Assembly: GCF_024498075.1 (NCBI RefSeq)
Contig: NZ_JANHOF010000001.1
Location: forward strand, 1-64,000
Direction of reading: 5' to 3'
DNA: 64,000 nucleotides
From: Paenibacillus mendelii
GTDB lineage: Bacteria > Bacillota > Bacilli > Paenibacillales > Paenibacillaceae
The notes under the pieces were generated by a model that saw only the letters and a program-made list of their open reading frames with translations, had not been told where the DNA came from and ran no database searches. Position 1 is the first letter of the stretch. Each line of letters begins with the position of its first letter. The translations under genes and the position numbers were made by a program. This document shows, one piece after another, positions 1 through 7,547 of this stretch.

Positions 1-109
1 TGAAATCCACTTTTTTTCGAATATCTCGCAACAGGTGGTCTTGAGGTACGAGATCATCTAAGCATATATACATCAATTGATTTTGTTTTACTCCATCTAT
101 ACCCATCAT
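1..109 (-). mobile_element. IS1182-type transposase, N-terminal part (cut by window edge)
   Basis: The minus strand reads an open frame from an ATG at 109 down to the first base of the window. The first 36 residues contain the stretch YICLDDLVPQDHLLR, the usual opening of IS1182-family transposases, which start with a short tail followed by a conserved LVP.DHLLR block. A purine-rich AGGGC precedes the ATG. The catalytic DDE part would lie outside the window, so integrity cannot be judged. The outer end of the element probably falls between about 160 and 200, where the minus strand reads gggactgttgacaaacg, but no target duplication could be confirmed. The family call rests on pattern memory of the N-terminus. 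Confidence 0.7.
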
Positions 110-126
110 AGCTTTGCCCTCCATAG

Positions 127-160
127 AAAAGACCGTATAGAAACTAATTCTACACGGCCC
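127..160 (-). terminator. Hairpin with T tract upstream of the transposase
   Basis: Arms at 131-142 and 148-159 pair over 12 positions (two G-U wobbles on the minus strand), followed on the minus strand by TTTTC just ahead of the transposase ATG. Such a structure at an insertion-sequence end can block read-through transcription into the transposase. That role is inferred. Confidence 0.45.
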
Positions 161-253
161 TTCAAAAACCTATTAAATTGGATCGTTTGTCAACAGTCCC
201 GTAACCGCCCCTTTGTTACATTCAAAGGCGATTACTGAGGTTATTCATGAGGC

Positions 254-532
254 TTAACTCCACTCGACACGCTCGATGAGATGATGCTTCATAAGCGCTA
301 ATATAAAATCTACATAATAATCTTGACGTACAATTATTCGATAATGATGTTGATCATAGGGATAAAACAAGACATCGGTGTACACCTTATTGTCTTCAAA
401 GCTTCTCTGAAGCTTCTTTATTCCAGCCCTGTGCTCCTCTTCACTAAGCTTGATGTCAAATTCAAAATCCGATTCATTCGTCGATTCGATAATCTTTACA
501 ACATCTTCATTATAACTGTATTTCAATGACAT
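254..532 (-). CDS. Small acidic hypothetical protein (92 aa)
   Basis: I do not recognise this family. The start at 532 (MSLKYSYNED) is chosen over an in-frame start 78 bases upstream because GAGGAG lies 10 bases before it. The product is 92 residues, acidic in the first half, with an aromatic, basic segment near the C-terminus (YPYDQHHYRIIV). It has no signal peptide, membrane helix or cysteine. It lies between the insertion-sequence end and the sugar-transport operon, on the same strand as the latter but downstream of it, with about 115 bases in between. It could be a small cytoplasmic protein of unknown role; no function is proposed. Confidence 0.6.
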   Translation of the reverse strand: MSLKYSYNEDVVKIIESTNESDFEFDIKLSEEEHRAGIKKLQRSFEDNKVYTDVLFYPYDQHHYRIIVRQDYYVDFILALMKHHLIERVEWS

Positions 533-647
533 GGTAGTCTCGCTCCTCACTTTCAGAATATAACATCTCATGTTAATGAAGAGATTACCATGTTCCAAGC
601 CTTTCTTCAATTAACCCCACCCAAGAGGTAACTTCATGTTCATCCGC

Positions 648-2006
648 TTATTCATTCAAATAGGTCATTACACGATTTTGGATGAGCTTGCTGACCTCTT
701 CCGCCTGCTTCTGGCCGCTCATGTAGGTGTCAAACTCCGCCATGGCGATTGTCATGACTTTGAAATCCATATCCAGCTTAACGCCTGCTTTCTCCATCAT
801 TTCTTTAATCTCGGCAGCTTTTGCTTGAATTGTGGTAGAATCGGGAACAAACGGAGCATACTCGGAATCTCCCTTCGCAAGCTTAGCCGCGGCTTCCTCG
901 ATTCTTTTCACTGTAACGTTCTTATTCACCGGGAATCCAAGCAGTTCCGGTGACCTCTGCATCTCCTCGGATAGTAAAAACTTCATAAATTCCCATGCTT
1001 CCTGCTGGACCTTTGATTTACTGTTCATGCCTAGGTTCATCGAGGACCGGTAGGGAATTCCCTTGGATTCACCTTTCGCCGTAGGGCTCTTGAAAATTTT
1101 GTTCCTCGGCATTGTCATCAATCGCAGAGCTTCTTCTGGACTAGTGAAGGATCCTAGCGAGAACAATGCTTTATCGTAATCATACGTAAATTCAGCTTGA
1201 AGCACATGTTCGTCATACATGGACTTGATTTGACGCATCATCTCCCGGAACGCATCCGAATCAAAATTCGCCTTTCCGTGCGGCTGAACCAACTCTGTAT
1301 AATTGTCTTCTATATAGCTCGACAACAAATTCACCGGGAACAGATTGATGAAGGCGTAATAATCCGGTCCCTCCTGCTCTTTCAATTTCTTCGCGATCGC
1401 TTTGAACTGCTCCCACGTCCATGTATCGTCGTCGATCTCGATCTTCCCTTTCTCCAGCAGATCGATCCGGCCTTGGATAACTTCAAGAATGACCGAGAAC
1501 GGCATCGCATACAAACCTTCCCCGTCCTGCGCGGTTCTGAGAATGTTAGCATAGTAATCGCTTTTGTTGAACGCGGAATCTTTATCCATCAGATCATATA
1601 AATTGACCAGTATGTTCTTCTCCACGAATTTGCTTTGCGGCAAATTTTGCATCACGATCAAATCCGAGCCTTTGCCAGCCATGATCTGAGTCGTGACCGT
1701 CTGTACATATTTCTCAATATCTGTTAGTGAAATTGCGGCGGTCATCCCGTTGCCGTCCGCTTCCGGAAGTGCCATATAAGACTTGATTTCAATATCGATA
1801 TCCGAATGTGCCTCTTCGAATCTCTTCGCGGCGTCTTCCAGAAATTTGTTGCTTCCCTGGACCGCGACGACGACGGTTTTCTTGCCATCCGATGGAGTGT
1901 CCGGTATTCCGGAACCATCGGCAGCCGGAAGCGCTGCATTATTGCCTGAGCACGCAGTCAGGAGTAATACGAATGCCATAATCGTGACAATTCCTTTAAG
2001 CTTCAT
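648..2006 (-). CDS. Extracellular solute-binding lipoprotein of a carbohydrate ABC transporter
   Basis: The 452-residue protein starts with a lipoprotein signal (MKLKGIVTIMAFVLLLTAC, lipobox cysteine 19) followed by a low-complexity linker and a family 1 extracellular solute-binding fold: VVVAVQGSNKFLEDAAKRFEE near residue 45, and the late block QEAWEFMKFLLSEEMQ near 345-360 typical of sugar-binding proteins. It is the last gene of a minus-strand operon with two MalF/MalG-type permeases and an HlyD-like adaptor. It should be anchored to the outer face of the membrane and deliver a sugar or oligosaccharide to the permeases. The ligand cannot be told from sequence. Confidence 0.88.
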   Translation of the reverse strand: MKLKGIVTIMAFVLLLTACSGNNAALPAADGSGIPDTPSDGKKTVVVAVQGSNKFLEDAAKRFEEAHSDIDIEIKSYMALPEADGNGMTAAISLTDIEKYVQTVTTQIMAGKGSDLIVMQNLPQSKFVEKNILVNLYDLMDKDSAFNKSDYYANILRTAQDGEGLYAMPFSVILEVIQGRIDLLEKGKIEIDDDTWTWEQFKAIAKKLKEQEGPDYYAFINLFPVNLLSSYIEDNYTELVQPHGKANFDSDAFREMMRQIKSMYDEHVLQAEFTYDYDKALFSLGSFTSPEEALRLMTMPRNKIFKSPTAKGESKGIPYRSSMNLGMNSKSKVQQEAWEFMKFLLSEEMQRSPELLGFPVNKNVTVKRIEEAAAKLAKGDSEYAPFVPDSTTIQAKAAEIKEMMEKAGVKLDMDFKVMTIAMAEFDTYMSGQKQAEEVSKLIQNRVMTYLNE

Positions 2007-2033
2007 GAGTTATCATCCTTTTCATGGAATGGT

Positions 2034-3203
2034 TTAATATAATCGAACATGATTGCCCTCTTGGAGCGGCTCGCTTGATTCGGTAAGAATGTTGTCGCTA
2101 ATCGTAAGCCCCTGTAGAATGATAACCTCGCCGTTGATTTCATCTCCCGTCGTTACGTACACTTTTTCCGCCGTGTAGGTGTTACCCAGTGAACGCTTCT
2201 TCTCCCGGATCAGAAACACATAACTGCCTTGGCCGTCCTTCTTCAGCAGTTCTTTGCGTACAACCAGCCCTTGTTCTTTCGCCGCGATTTCCATGGAGAC
2301 AGTTGCTTCTTCGTTTTCTTGTATTCTATCTCCCGGCACATGTACGACAACCGTCTTCCCTGGTTTCGGCGCTTCTGCTCCACCTCCGGACGCCATACCG
2401 CTGCCAGCACCTTGTCCGTCCAGCGCAGATCCGCCGCCTGAGGTGCCCGCTTCTCTGATCTCGAATACGGTGCCCTCCATCTGTACAAGCTTGTCCTTTG
2501 TCTTCTTGACAAGGACTGGAATCTGGCTTCCGGTCTGCAGCAAATTCGCCGCTGCCTCGTCGATCACAAGAGATAGTTCGAAGCCGGCGCCGGACTTGAC
2601 GAGCGTAAGCAGACTTTGCCCCGGTGAGACAGCATCGCCATCCTCCACCTGAAGCTCCGACACCCTCCCATCGTAAGGTGCGGTTACCGTACTGTTATGC
2701 TCCAAATCTTTGCGCATTCCTTCAATCTTTCGCTGTGCGAGGTCCATGTCGAGCTGATCGAGCTGCAAATCGCGCTTCGCCTTGCGAATCTCAGAATCGT
2801 CACCGGCTTGCCGGGCTGCAATATATCGATCTCGCAGCGTCTCCTGGTTCAAACTCTGCTTCTTCAGCTGCACCTCTGCCTCCAGCAGCTGCTGCCGAAG
2901 CTGCTCCTCGTTGTCGCGCCCTAACGTTATCAGAACCTGGCCTTTCCTTACGATCATGTTCTTCTTGACATGGACCGTCGCGATCTTCCCGCCGCTAACG
3001 CTGTTTATTTCTTTCTTCTCGATGGCCGTGAGCGGGCCGGTTCCCTTGATGACATGGCTCAATGTCTTCTTATGCGGATTCTCCGTGGTTGCTTTTGGCA
3101 GCATGGCCGTCTGGAACGTATGGCTAAACAGCGTCAATCCGGCCATCAGAACGAAGAAAGATATCAATAGGATGCTTGCCGCGCGTTGTCGTGTCTGCTT
3201 CAT
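2034..3203 (-). CDS. HlyD/MacA-type membrane fusion (adaptor) protein
   Basis: A 389-residue protein with one N-terminal membrane helix (about residues 9-30). A lipoyl-like half-motif follows (GGKIATVHVKKNMIVRKGQVLITL, about 71-93), then a coiled-coil hairpin (about 96-165), the second lipoyl half (APYDGRVSELQVEDGDAVSPG, about 175-195) and a beta-barrel part. A Gly/Ala/Ser-rich insertion is present near 250-275. This architecture belongs to periplasmic-adaptor/membrane fusion proteins of export systems such as MacA and YknX. Here it sits between the binding-protein gene and the permeases of a sugar importer, 17 bases from the upstream permease stop, with no MacB-like exporter in sight. Its role in this operon is unclear; a sensory or scaffolding part for the importer or kinase is only a guess. 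Confidence 0.85.
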   Translation of the reverse strand: MKQTRQRAASILLISFFVLMAGLTLFSHTFQTAMLPKATTENPHKKTLSHVIKGTGPLTAIEKKEINSVSGGKIATVHVKKNMIVRKGQVLITLGRDNEEQLRQQLLEAEVQLKKQSLNQETLRDRYIAARQAGDDSEIRKAKRDLQLDQLDMDLAQRKIEGMRKDLEHNSTVTAPYDGRVSELQVEDGDAVSPGQSLLTLVKSGAGFELSLVIDEAAANLLQTGSQIPVLVKKTKDKLVQMEGTVFEIREAGTSGGGSALDGQGAGSGMASGGGAEAPKPGKTVVVHVPGDRIQENEEATVSMEIAAKEQGLVVRKELLKKDGQGSYVFLIREKKRSLGNTYTAEKVYVTTGDEINGEVIILQGLTISDNILTESSEPLQEGNHVRLY

Positions 3204-3220
3204 ATGTAACTCCTTTTCCC

Positions 3221-4084
3221 CTATCCCTTAATGCCTGACAATTGAATGCCTTCAATAAAATACTTCTCCGCTGTCATAAACAAGAGCAGCATCGGAATCA
3301 TATAAATGACCGAGGCGGCGAAAGAGACGCCGAATGCTTCTTTCTGAAGTCTGGACAGAAAGACCGACAAAGGCTGGAGCTCTGCATTCTGCAGAAAAAT
3401 AAGCGGCTGCTCGACCATGTTCCAGTAATCGGCAAACAGCAGCACGACCAAAGCCGCGATTCCCGGCTTTACCATTGGTAATGCGATCGAAATAAAGATG
3501 CGCAAGTACCCCGCCCCATCCATCTTGGCGGCTTCCATATAACTGCCCGGGATTTGCAGCATGAACTGCCTAAGCAGAAAAACCCCGAAAGCGGCGAATA
3601 CCCCCGGCAAAATGATAGCGCTCGGGCTGTTCAGCAAGCCAAGCCGATCGGCCATGATATAGTTAGGCACAAGCGTCACTTGAAATGGCATCATCATCGT
3701 AATCAGATACAGAAAGAACAGCGGCTCGCGGCCCGGAAAGCGCAGCTTCCCGAAGGCGAAGGCAGCCATCGCCGCTACCGCTGTCTGACCGGCTACGATC
3801 GGCAAGACCATCATGACCGAATTCCAGAACATGTAGAGAAACTGGGGCGAAGCAATCAGGACATTGAAATATTGAACGAAAGAAACCCAATCCGGGATCC
3901 ATTTCAAATTGACGAAGTCGCTTGTATCCGTCCTTCCGAGCATTCCGTAATTCGACAAAATCTCGCGTTCCGTCATAAGCGAATTGACGACCGTCAGGAT
4001 GACTGGCATCAAGAGTGCTGCGGCTACCGCTGCCAGAAGCAGCGTTCTCAGCAAAGGCATGACGCGCTCTTGTTTATCACGCAA
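3221..4084 (-). CDS. Carbohydrate ABC transporter permease, MalG type
   Basis: About 287 residues with six predicted membrane helices and the EAA loop of MalG-like permeases (GSYMEAAKMDGAGYLRIFISIALPMVKPGIA). The TTG at 4084 is chosen because GGAGG lies 8 bases upstream; a GTG at 4093 would overlap that ribosome site. The stop of the partner permease lies 12 bases upstream, so the two are translated together. It forms the inner-membrane channel with the next permease and needs an ATPase, which is not encoded here; a shared MsmX-like ATPase elsewhere in the genome is the usual solution in Bacillota. Confidence 0.9.
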   Translation of the reverse strand: MRDKQERVMPLLRTLLLAAVAAALLMPVILTVVNSLMTEREILSNYGMLGRTDTSDFVNLKWIPDWVSFVQYFNVLIASPQFLYMFWNSVMMVLPIVAGQTAVAAMAAFAFGKLRFPGREPLFFLYLITMMMPFQVTLVPNYIMADRLGLLNSPSAIILPGVFAAFGVFLLRQFMLQIPGSYMEAAKMDGAGYLRIFISIALPMVKPGIAALVVLLFADYWNMVEQPLIFLQNAELQPLSVFLSRLQKEAFGVSFAASVIYMIPMLLLFMTAEKYFIEGIQLSGIKG

Positions 4085-4096
4085 TGGGTTCACCTC

Positions 4097-4963
4097 CTAC
4101 TCCATATAAGATCGAAACAGCCGCTCCGCCTGGAACAGGATCGTGACAAGCACGAGAATGCATGCCGCCATCAGAGCGGCAGCTGCCGACAATTTCTGAA
4201 TGTCGAGCGAGAGAAACATGTTGTTCATATAATGCTGCATCATATAAATGCTGTCGTGCGGATAATCGCCGGCTACCAGATAGGTCTCCCTGAAAACCTT
4301 GAATGAGTTCAATACGGACATCAGCACGACGAGGAAGGTTGTCGGCATCAAATACGTCCATGTAATGCCGAACTTCCGCAGCCGACTCGCCCCCTCCAGA
4401 TCAGCGATTTCATAATACTGATCCGGAATGTTTTGCAGCCCGGCCAGAAACAGAACGACGTTATAACCGATATTTTTCCAAATGTAGATGAGGACGATGA
4501 CCATGCTTGCCCAATCCGACTTCATCCAGTCGATCCGGATCATGCCCAGACGTGCCATCCAGCCGTTCAAGGCGCCGTTCCAATCGAACAAGATTTGCCA
4601 GACCAGAACGATTGATGCGACAGGCACAACAAGAGGCAATACATATGCGGTTCGCAGCCAGTTCCGGAAGAAGACTCTCGTGTTCAGGAGCAATGCCAGT
4701 CCAAGCGAAAGCGCGACAATCGCGGGCACACTAATCGCCATGAACCGGAAGGTGTTCGCGGACGCCTTCTTGAACGACGAACTTGCGAGCAGCTCCTTGT
4801 AATTAGCTAATGTCCAGCTTCCGCCGTCAAGCCCGTCCTGGAATGAAGTGATGACGCTCTGGCCGAAAGGGATCAAATAAAAAACGGCAAACCCGGCTAA
4901 GCTCGGAATGAGAAAACAGAATGCGATCATGATTTCTCTGTTCGCCGCATGATTGAGCTTCAT
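4097..4963 (-). CDS. Carbohydrate ABC transporter permease, MalF type
   Basis: The 288-residue product has six membrane helices and the EAA motif (YYEIADLEGASRLRKFGITWTYLMPTT) that docks to the ATPase. The start at 4963 (MKLNHAANRE) follows GGAGG by 7 bases and is preferred to an upstream in-frame start. It is the first gene of the operon permease-permease-adaptor-binding protein, and is separated from the two-component genes by a strong terminator at 5052-5078, so the operon should have its own promoter between 4964 and 5051. Confidence 0.9.
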   Translation of the reverse strand: MKLNHAANREIMIAFCFLIPSLAGFAVFYLIPFGQSVITSFQDGLDGGSWTLANYKELLASSSFKKASANTFRFMAISVPAIVALSLGLALLLNTRVFFRNWLRTAYVLPLVVPVASIVLVWQILFDWNGALNGWMARLGMIRIDWMKSDWASMVIVLIYIWKNIGYNVVLFLAGLQNIPDQYYEIADLEGASRLRKFGITWTYLMPTTFLVVLMSVLNSFKVFRETYLVAGDYPHDSIYMMQHYMNNMFLSLDIQKLSAAAALMAACILVLVTILFQAERLFRSYME

Positions 4964-4981
4964 AAGCAGTCCTCCAATAAT

Positions 4982-5051
4982 GCGAATGTTCGTTTGCCCG
5001 ACTTGTAGTATCATATACAGCCTGTGTGACGGGCGAATGACAAGCGCGAAT
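4982..5051 (-). promoter_or_regulatory. Candidate promoter/response-regulator site: repeated ATTCGC
   Basis: On the minus strand the hexamer ATTCGC occurs three times between the terminator and the first permease gene (5046-5051, 5033-5038, 4982-4987). The first two are 13 bases apart, head to tail, within similar 13-mers (9 of 13 matches). Direct repeats about one helical turn apart are typical of OmpR-class regulator sites, and an OmpR-class regulator is encoded next door. A TATGAT box lies around 5009-5014. The link to the neighbouring regulator is inferred. Confidence 0.3.
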
Positions 5052-5078
5052 AAAAAAAAGCGCCGGTGGCCGGCGCTT
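5052..5078 (-). terminator. Rho-independent terminator after the histidine kinase
   Basis: Perfect 9-bp stem AAGCGCCGG/CCGGCGCTT (5058-5066 with 5070-5078), loop of 3, followed on the minus strand by a run of eight T. It separates the two-component genes from the ABC operon. Confidence 0.9.
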
Positions 5079-5087
5079 GTCTTAACT

Positions 5088-6530
5088 TTATGAGTTTTTG
5101 GCGTTCAACGTGATTCGAAAGACCGATCCTGCATGGGAGGTCTGCAGCAGTTCCACCTGTCCGCCATTCGCCTTGGCCAGCAGTCGACAGATCGGCAGTC
5201 CTAGACCCAATCCTCGCTTCTTCTTGCGTCTGCTGTCGCCGCGGTAGTAACGCTCGAATATGAACGGCGCTTCTTCGGGGTCTATGCCATTACCGTCGTC
5301 GGCCACGTCAATCTGGATCCCTTCGCCAGTCTGGCATATTGTTATGGAGATACATCCGGCTCCTGAGGCAGCGCTGTTGTTCAGCAGATTGATCAGGATT
5401 TGCTTCAGATGCATTCGATCTCCTGTCCAGATCAAACCGGGAGAGGCCCCATCAACTCGCAGCTTCACAGATGCAAATATCGGCAGTATTCGAAGCTGGG
5501 CGACAATCTCACTAACCAAGGGGATCAGAACGACTTTCTCTGCCTTAATCTGAATCCGATCCGTCTCCATTGCAGTAAAATCGAGTAGTTCATTGACCAT
5601 CATTTGAAGCCGTTTCGCTTCATTCATACTAAGCTGCATAAACTCATCGGCTTCTGTGCCGGTTACCACACCGTCCTTGACCGCCTGAATCATACCCCGA
5701 ATGGAAGTAACCGGTGTACGCAGCTCATGCGAGACGTTCGCGAGCAGGTCGGTTCGCATACGTTCTAATTGATCCAGCCGTGTCGTCATCTCATCGAATG
5801 AACGGACAAGGGTATGGATTTCCTCCTCCTTGATCTGTGCCATATCCGGCAAATCAGGCTTGTAATTACCGTTTGAGATTTGTCCAGCGGCCAGAGCCAG
5901 CTCGCGCAGCGGTTTCGTCAACGTGCGGGACAGGATGTAGACGACCATCCAGCCGCTTATCGCGATGAGGCCGATCGCTGTCAAGATCAGCAGATACGTA
6001 TTCTCGAAGCTGTTATTAGCGCTCATGCCCACATAGTATTTACCCGCGAATTGATTGATTCGATAGTATGGCACGCCAACCCGAAGCCATTTCCCATGAT
6101 TTCCAGTTATGATTTCCTTCGTTCGCTCCGGCTTGTTCGCTTTCGGGGGAAGCTTGTTCTGTGGCGGCTCATCATTGGGAGGCTTCTGCCCTTCCGAACG
6201 CAGCACACCGCTATCCAGCTCGTAGATTTGAACGAAAAGATCTCTTGATATAGCGGGAACCATCGGAATCGCAACAACGGGAGCAGAAGGATCGGTTGGT
6301 TTCTCAGTCAATATTTCGTCTAAGGATTTGGAGTAATATGCGGCTAACAGCTCGGTTCTCGCTTCGAGCACCTCGAACTGCTGCTTGATCGCGTTCTCTC
6401 GAATCCAGCCTACGCCTAATATTCCAATAATGGCGAGCAGCACCAACAAGAGCAGCGTATATCGCCATGTCCAATACCGCAGGAGAGGAACAGTAGAGAC
6501 GGCTCTTCTATGTATGCGTTCAGCGGACAC
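5088..6530 (-). CDS. Membrane sensor histidine kinase (HAMP, HisKA, HATPase_c)
   Basis: A first membrane helix near the N-terminus (WTWRYTLLLLVLLAIIGILGV) is followed by an extracytoplasmic sensor region of about 140 residues containing a Pro/Lys-rich stretch, then a second helix, a HAMP linker, and the HisKA H-box with the phospho-acceptor His (NVSHELRTPVTSI). The ATPase boxes are N (NLLNNSAAS), G1 (DDGNGID) and G2 (GLGLGLPIC). The GTG at 6530 overlaps the response-regulator stop by 11 bases, which suggests coupled translation; a TTG at 6563 with an AAGGAAGG site is an alternative start. It probably senses a signal linked to the sugar importer downstream and phosphorylates the partner regulator. 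Confidence 0.9.
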   Translation of the reverse strand: MSAERIHRRAVSTVPLLRYWTWRYTLLLLVLLAIIGILGVGWIRENAIKQQFEVLEARTELLAAYYSKSLDEILTEKPTDPSAPVVAIPMVPAISRDLFVQIYELDSGVLRSEGQKPPNDEPPQNKLPPKANKPERTKEIITGNHGKWLRVGVPYYRINQFAGKYYVGMSANNSFENTYLLILTAIGLIAISGWMVVYILSRTLTKPLRELALAAGQISNGNYKPDLPDMAQIKEEEIHTLVRSFDEMTTRLDQLERMRTDLLANVSHELRTPVTSIRGMIQAVKDGVVTGTEADEFMQLSMNEAKRLQMMVNELLDFTAMETDRIQIKAEKVVLIPLVSEIVAQLRILPIFASVKLRVDGASPGLIWTGDRMHLKQILINLLNNSAASGAGCISITICQTGEGIQIDVADDGNGIDPEEAPFIFERYYRGDSRRKKKRGLGLGLPICRLLAKANGGQVELLQTSHAGSVFRITLNAKNS

Positions 6531-7209
6531 AGAGGCAGTACCCCATACCCTTGGCAGTTGCAATTTCGCCTTCCTTGGCAGGCCAATCCTGCAAGCTCTT
6601 GCGCAGACGTTTCACGGCTGCATCCACTGAGCGGTCCCCTCCCTCGAAATCGCGCCCCCATACACAATCCAGCAGCTGTTCGCGGCTGAAGCGCTGATTG
6701 GGATGACGGGCAAGAAAGGCAAGCAGCTGCCAATCGCGCGGAATTAGCGGAAGCTGCTCGTAACCCATGATCGCCGTCTGCGACGAATAGTCGACGGTCA
6801 GACTTCCCAGCCGGATGACCTCCGATTCCGCAAAATAAGCCGAGCGCCGAAGCACCGCCTGGACGCGGGCCACCACTTCCTCCGGGTCAAAGGGCTTGGC
6901 GATATAATCGTCCGCTCCCAGCTGGAACCCTTCCAACCGATCCGGGACCGCACCCCGGGCTGTGACGATGATGACCGGGCAGCTTCCATCCTGCCGGATT
7001 TGCTGAAGAATTTCCATGCCATGCGTTTCCTCAAGCATTAGATCCAGAAGTACCAGATCTGGTTTCCAAGACCGAAAAACATCCAGCACATCTTTTACCC
7101 CTGTATGGCACAGGACTTCGAATCCATCTCTCTCCAAATACACTTGAAGCAGACGGGCAATAGGCCGCTCATCTTCCACGACGAATACTTTCTTCAATTT
7201 ATGATCCAC
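6520..7209 (-). CDS. OmpR/PhoB-family response regulator
   Basis: The 229-residue protein has a receiver domain with the acidic pair (VVEDE), phospho-acceptor Asp in LVLLDLML, the switch Thr in VTARG and the conserved Lys in IAKPFDPEE. A C-terminal winged helix follows (PRDWQLLAFLARHPNQ ... DRSVDAAVKRLRKSL). It is translated from GTG 7209 or a TTG 12 bases later; neither ribosome site is strong. It is co-transcribed with the overlapping kinase gene. Its likely target is the ABC operon immediately downstream, where repeated ATTCGC boxes are present, but that is inference from position. Confidence 0.9.
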   Translation of the reverse strand: MDHKLKKVFVVEDERPIARLLQVYLERDGFEVLCHTGVKDVLDVFRSWKPDLVLLDLMLEETHGMEILQQIRQDGSCPVIIVTARGAVPDRLEGFQLGADDYIAKPFDPEEVVARVQAVLRRSAYFAESEVIRLGSLTVDYSSQTAIMGYEQLPLIPRDWQLLAFLARHPNQRFSREQLLDCVWGRDFEGGDRSVDAAVKRLRKSLQDWPAKEGEIATAKGMGYCLCVR

Positions 7210-7547
7210 TCCGTTTCTATCTCAATTATAGGTTGCCAACAATGGTTGGCGCTCATTCCAAGCCCCCCGCTTCGTTAGGCTGCACAAGCTTCTATTATAA
7301 AGCGTCAATGTGTCAACAGAATGGCGAAATACGAAAAAAGAAATCTACTGTGCAAAAAAGCCTCCCTCTTCATGTAGAATTATCTTGCGGCTCACGATCC
7401 CATTGTGAGTCTCCCCTTAAGAACAGTACTACTTCCAGAGAACACTAAGAGGTAAGGGTTTCCCCTTACCTCTGCTCAGGTATACGGCTTATTTGATCAA
7501 ATTCTCTATTACAGATATCTCATAGTGACATGAACGATGCATGAATC
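7210..7547. other. Intergenic region with a perfect 10-bp hairpin
   Basis: No gene is supported here. The plus strand has a perfect inverted repeat AGAGGTAAGG (7448-7457) / CCTTACCTCT (7464-7473), without a clear T tract on either strand. It may end transcription of the minus-strand gene that stops at 7548. Otherwise nothing was recognised. Confidence 0.5.
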
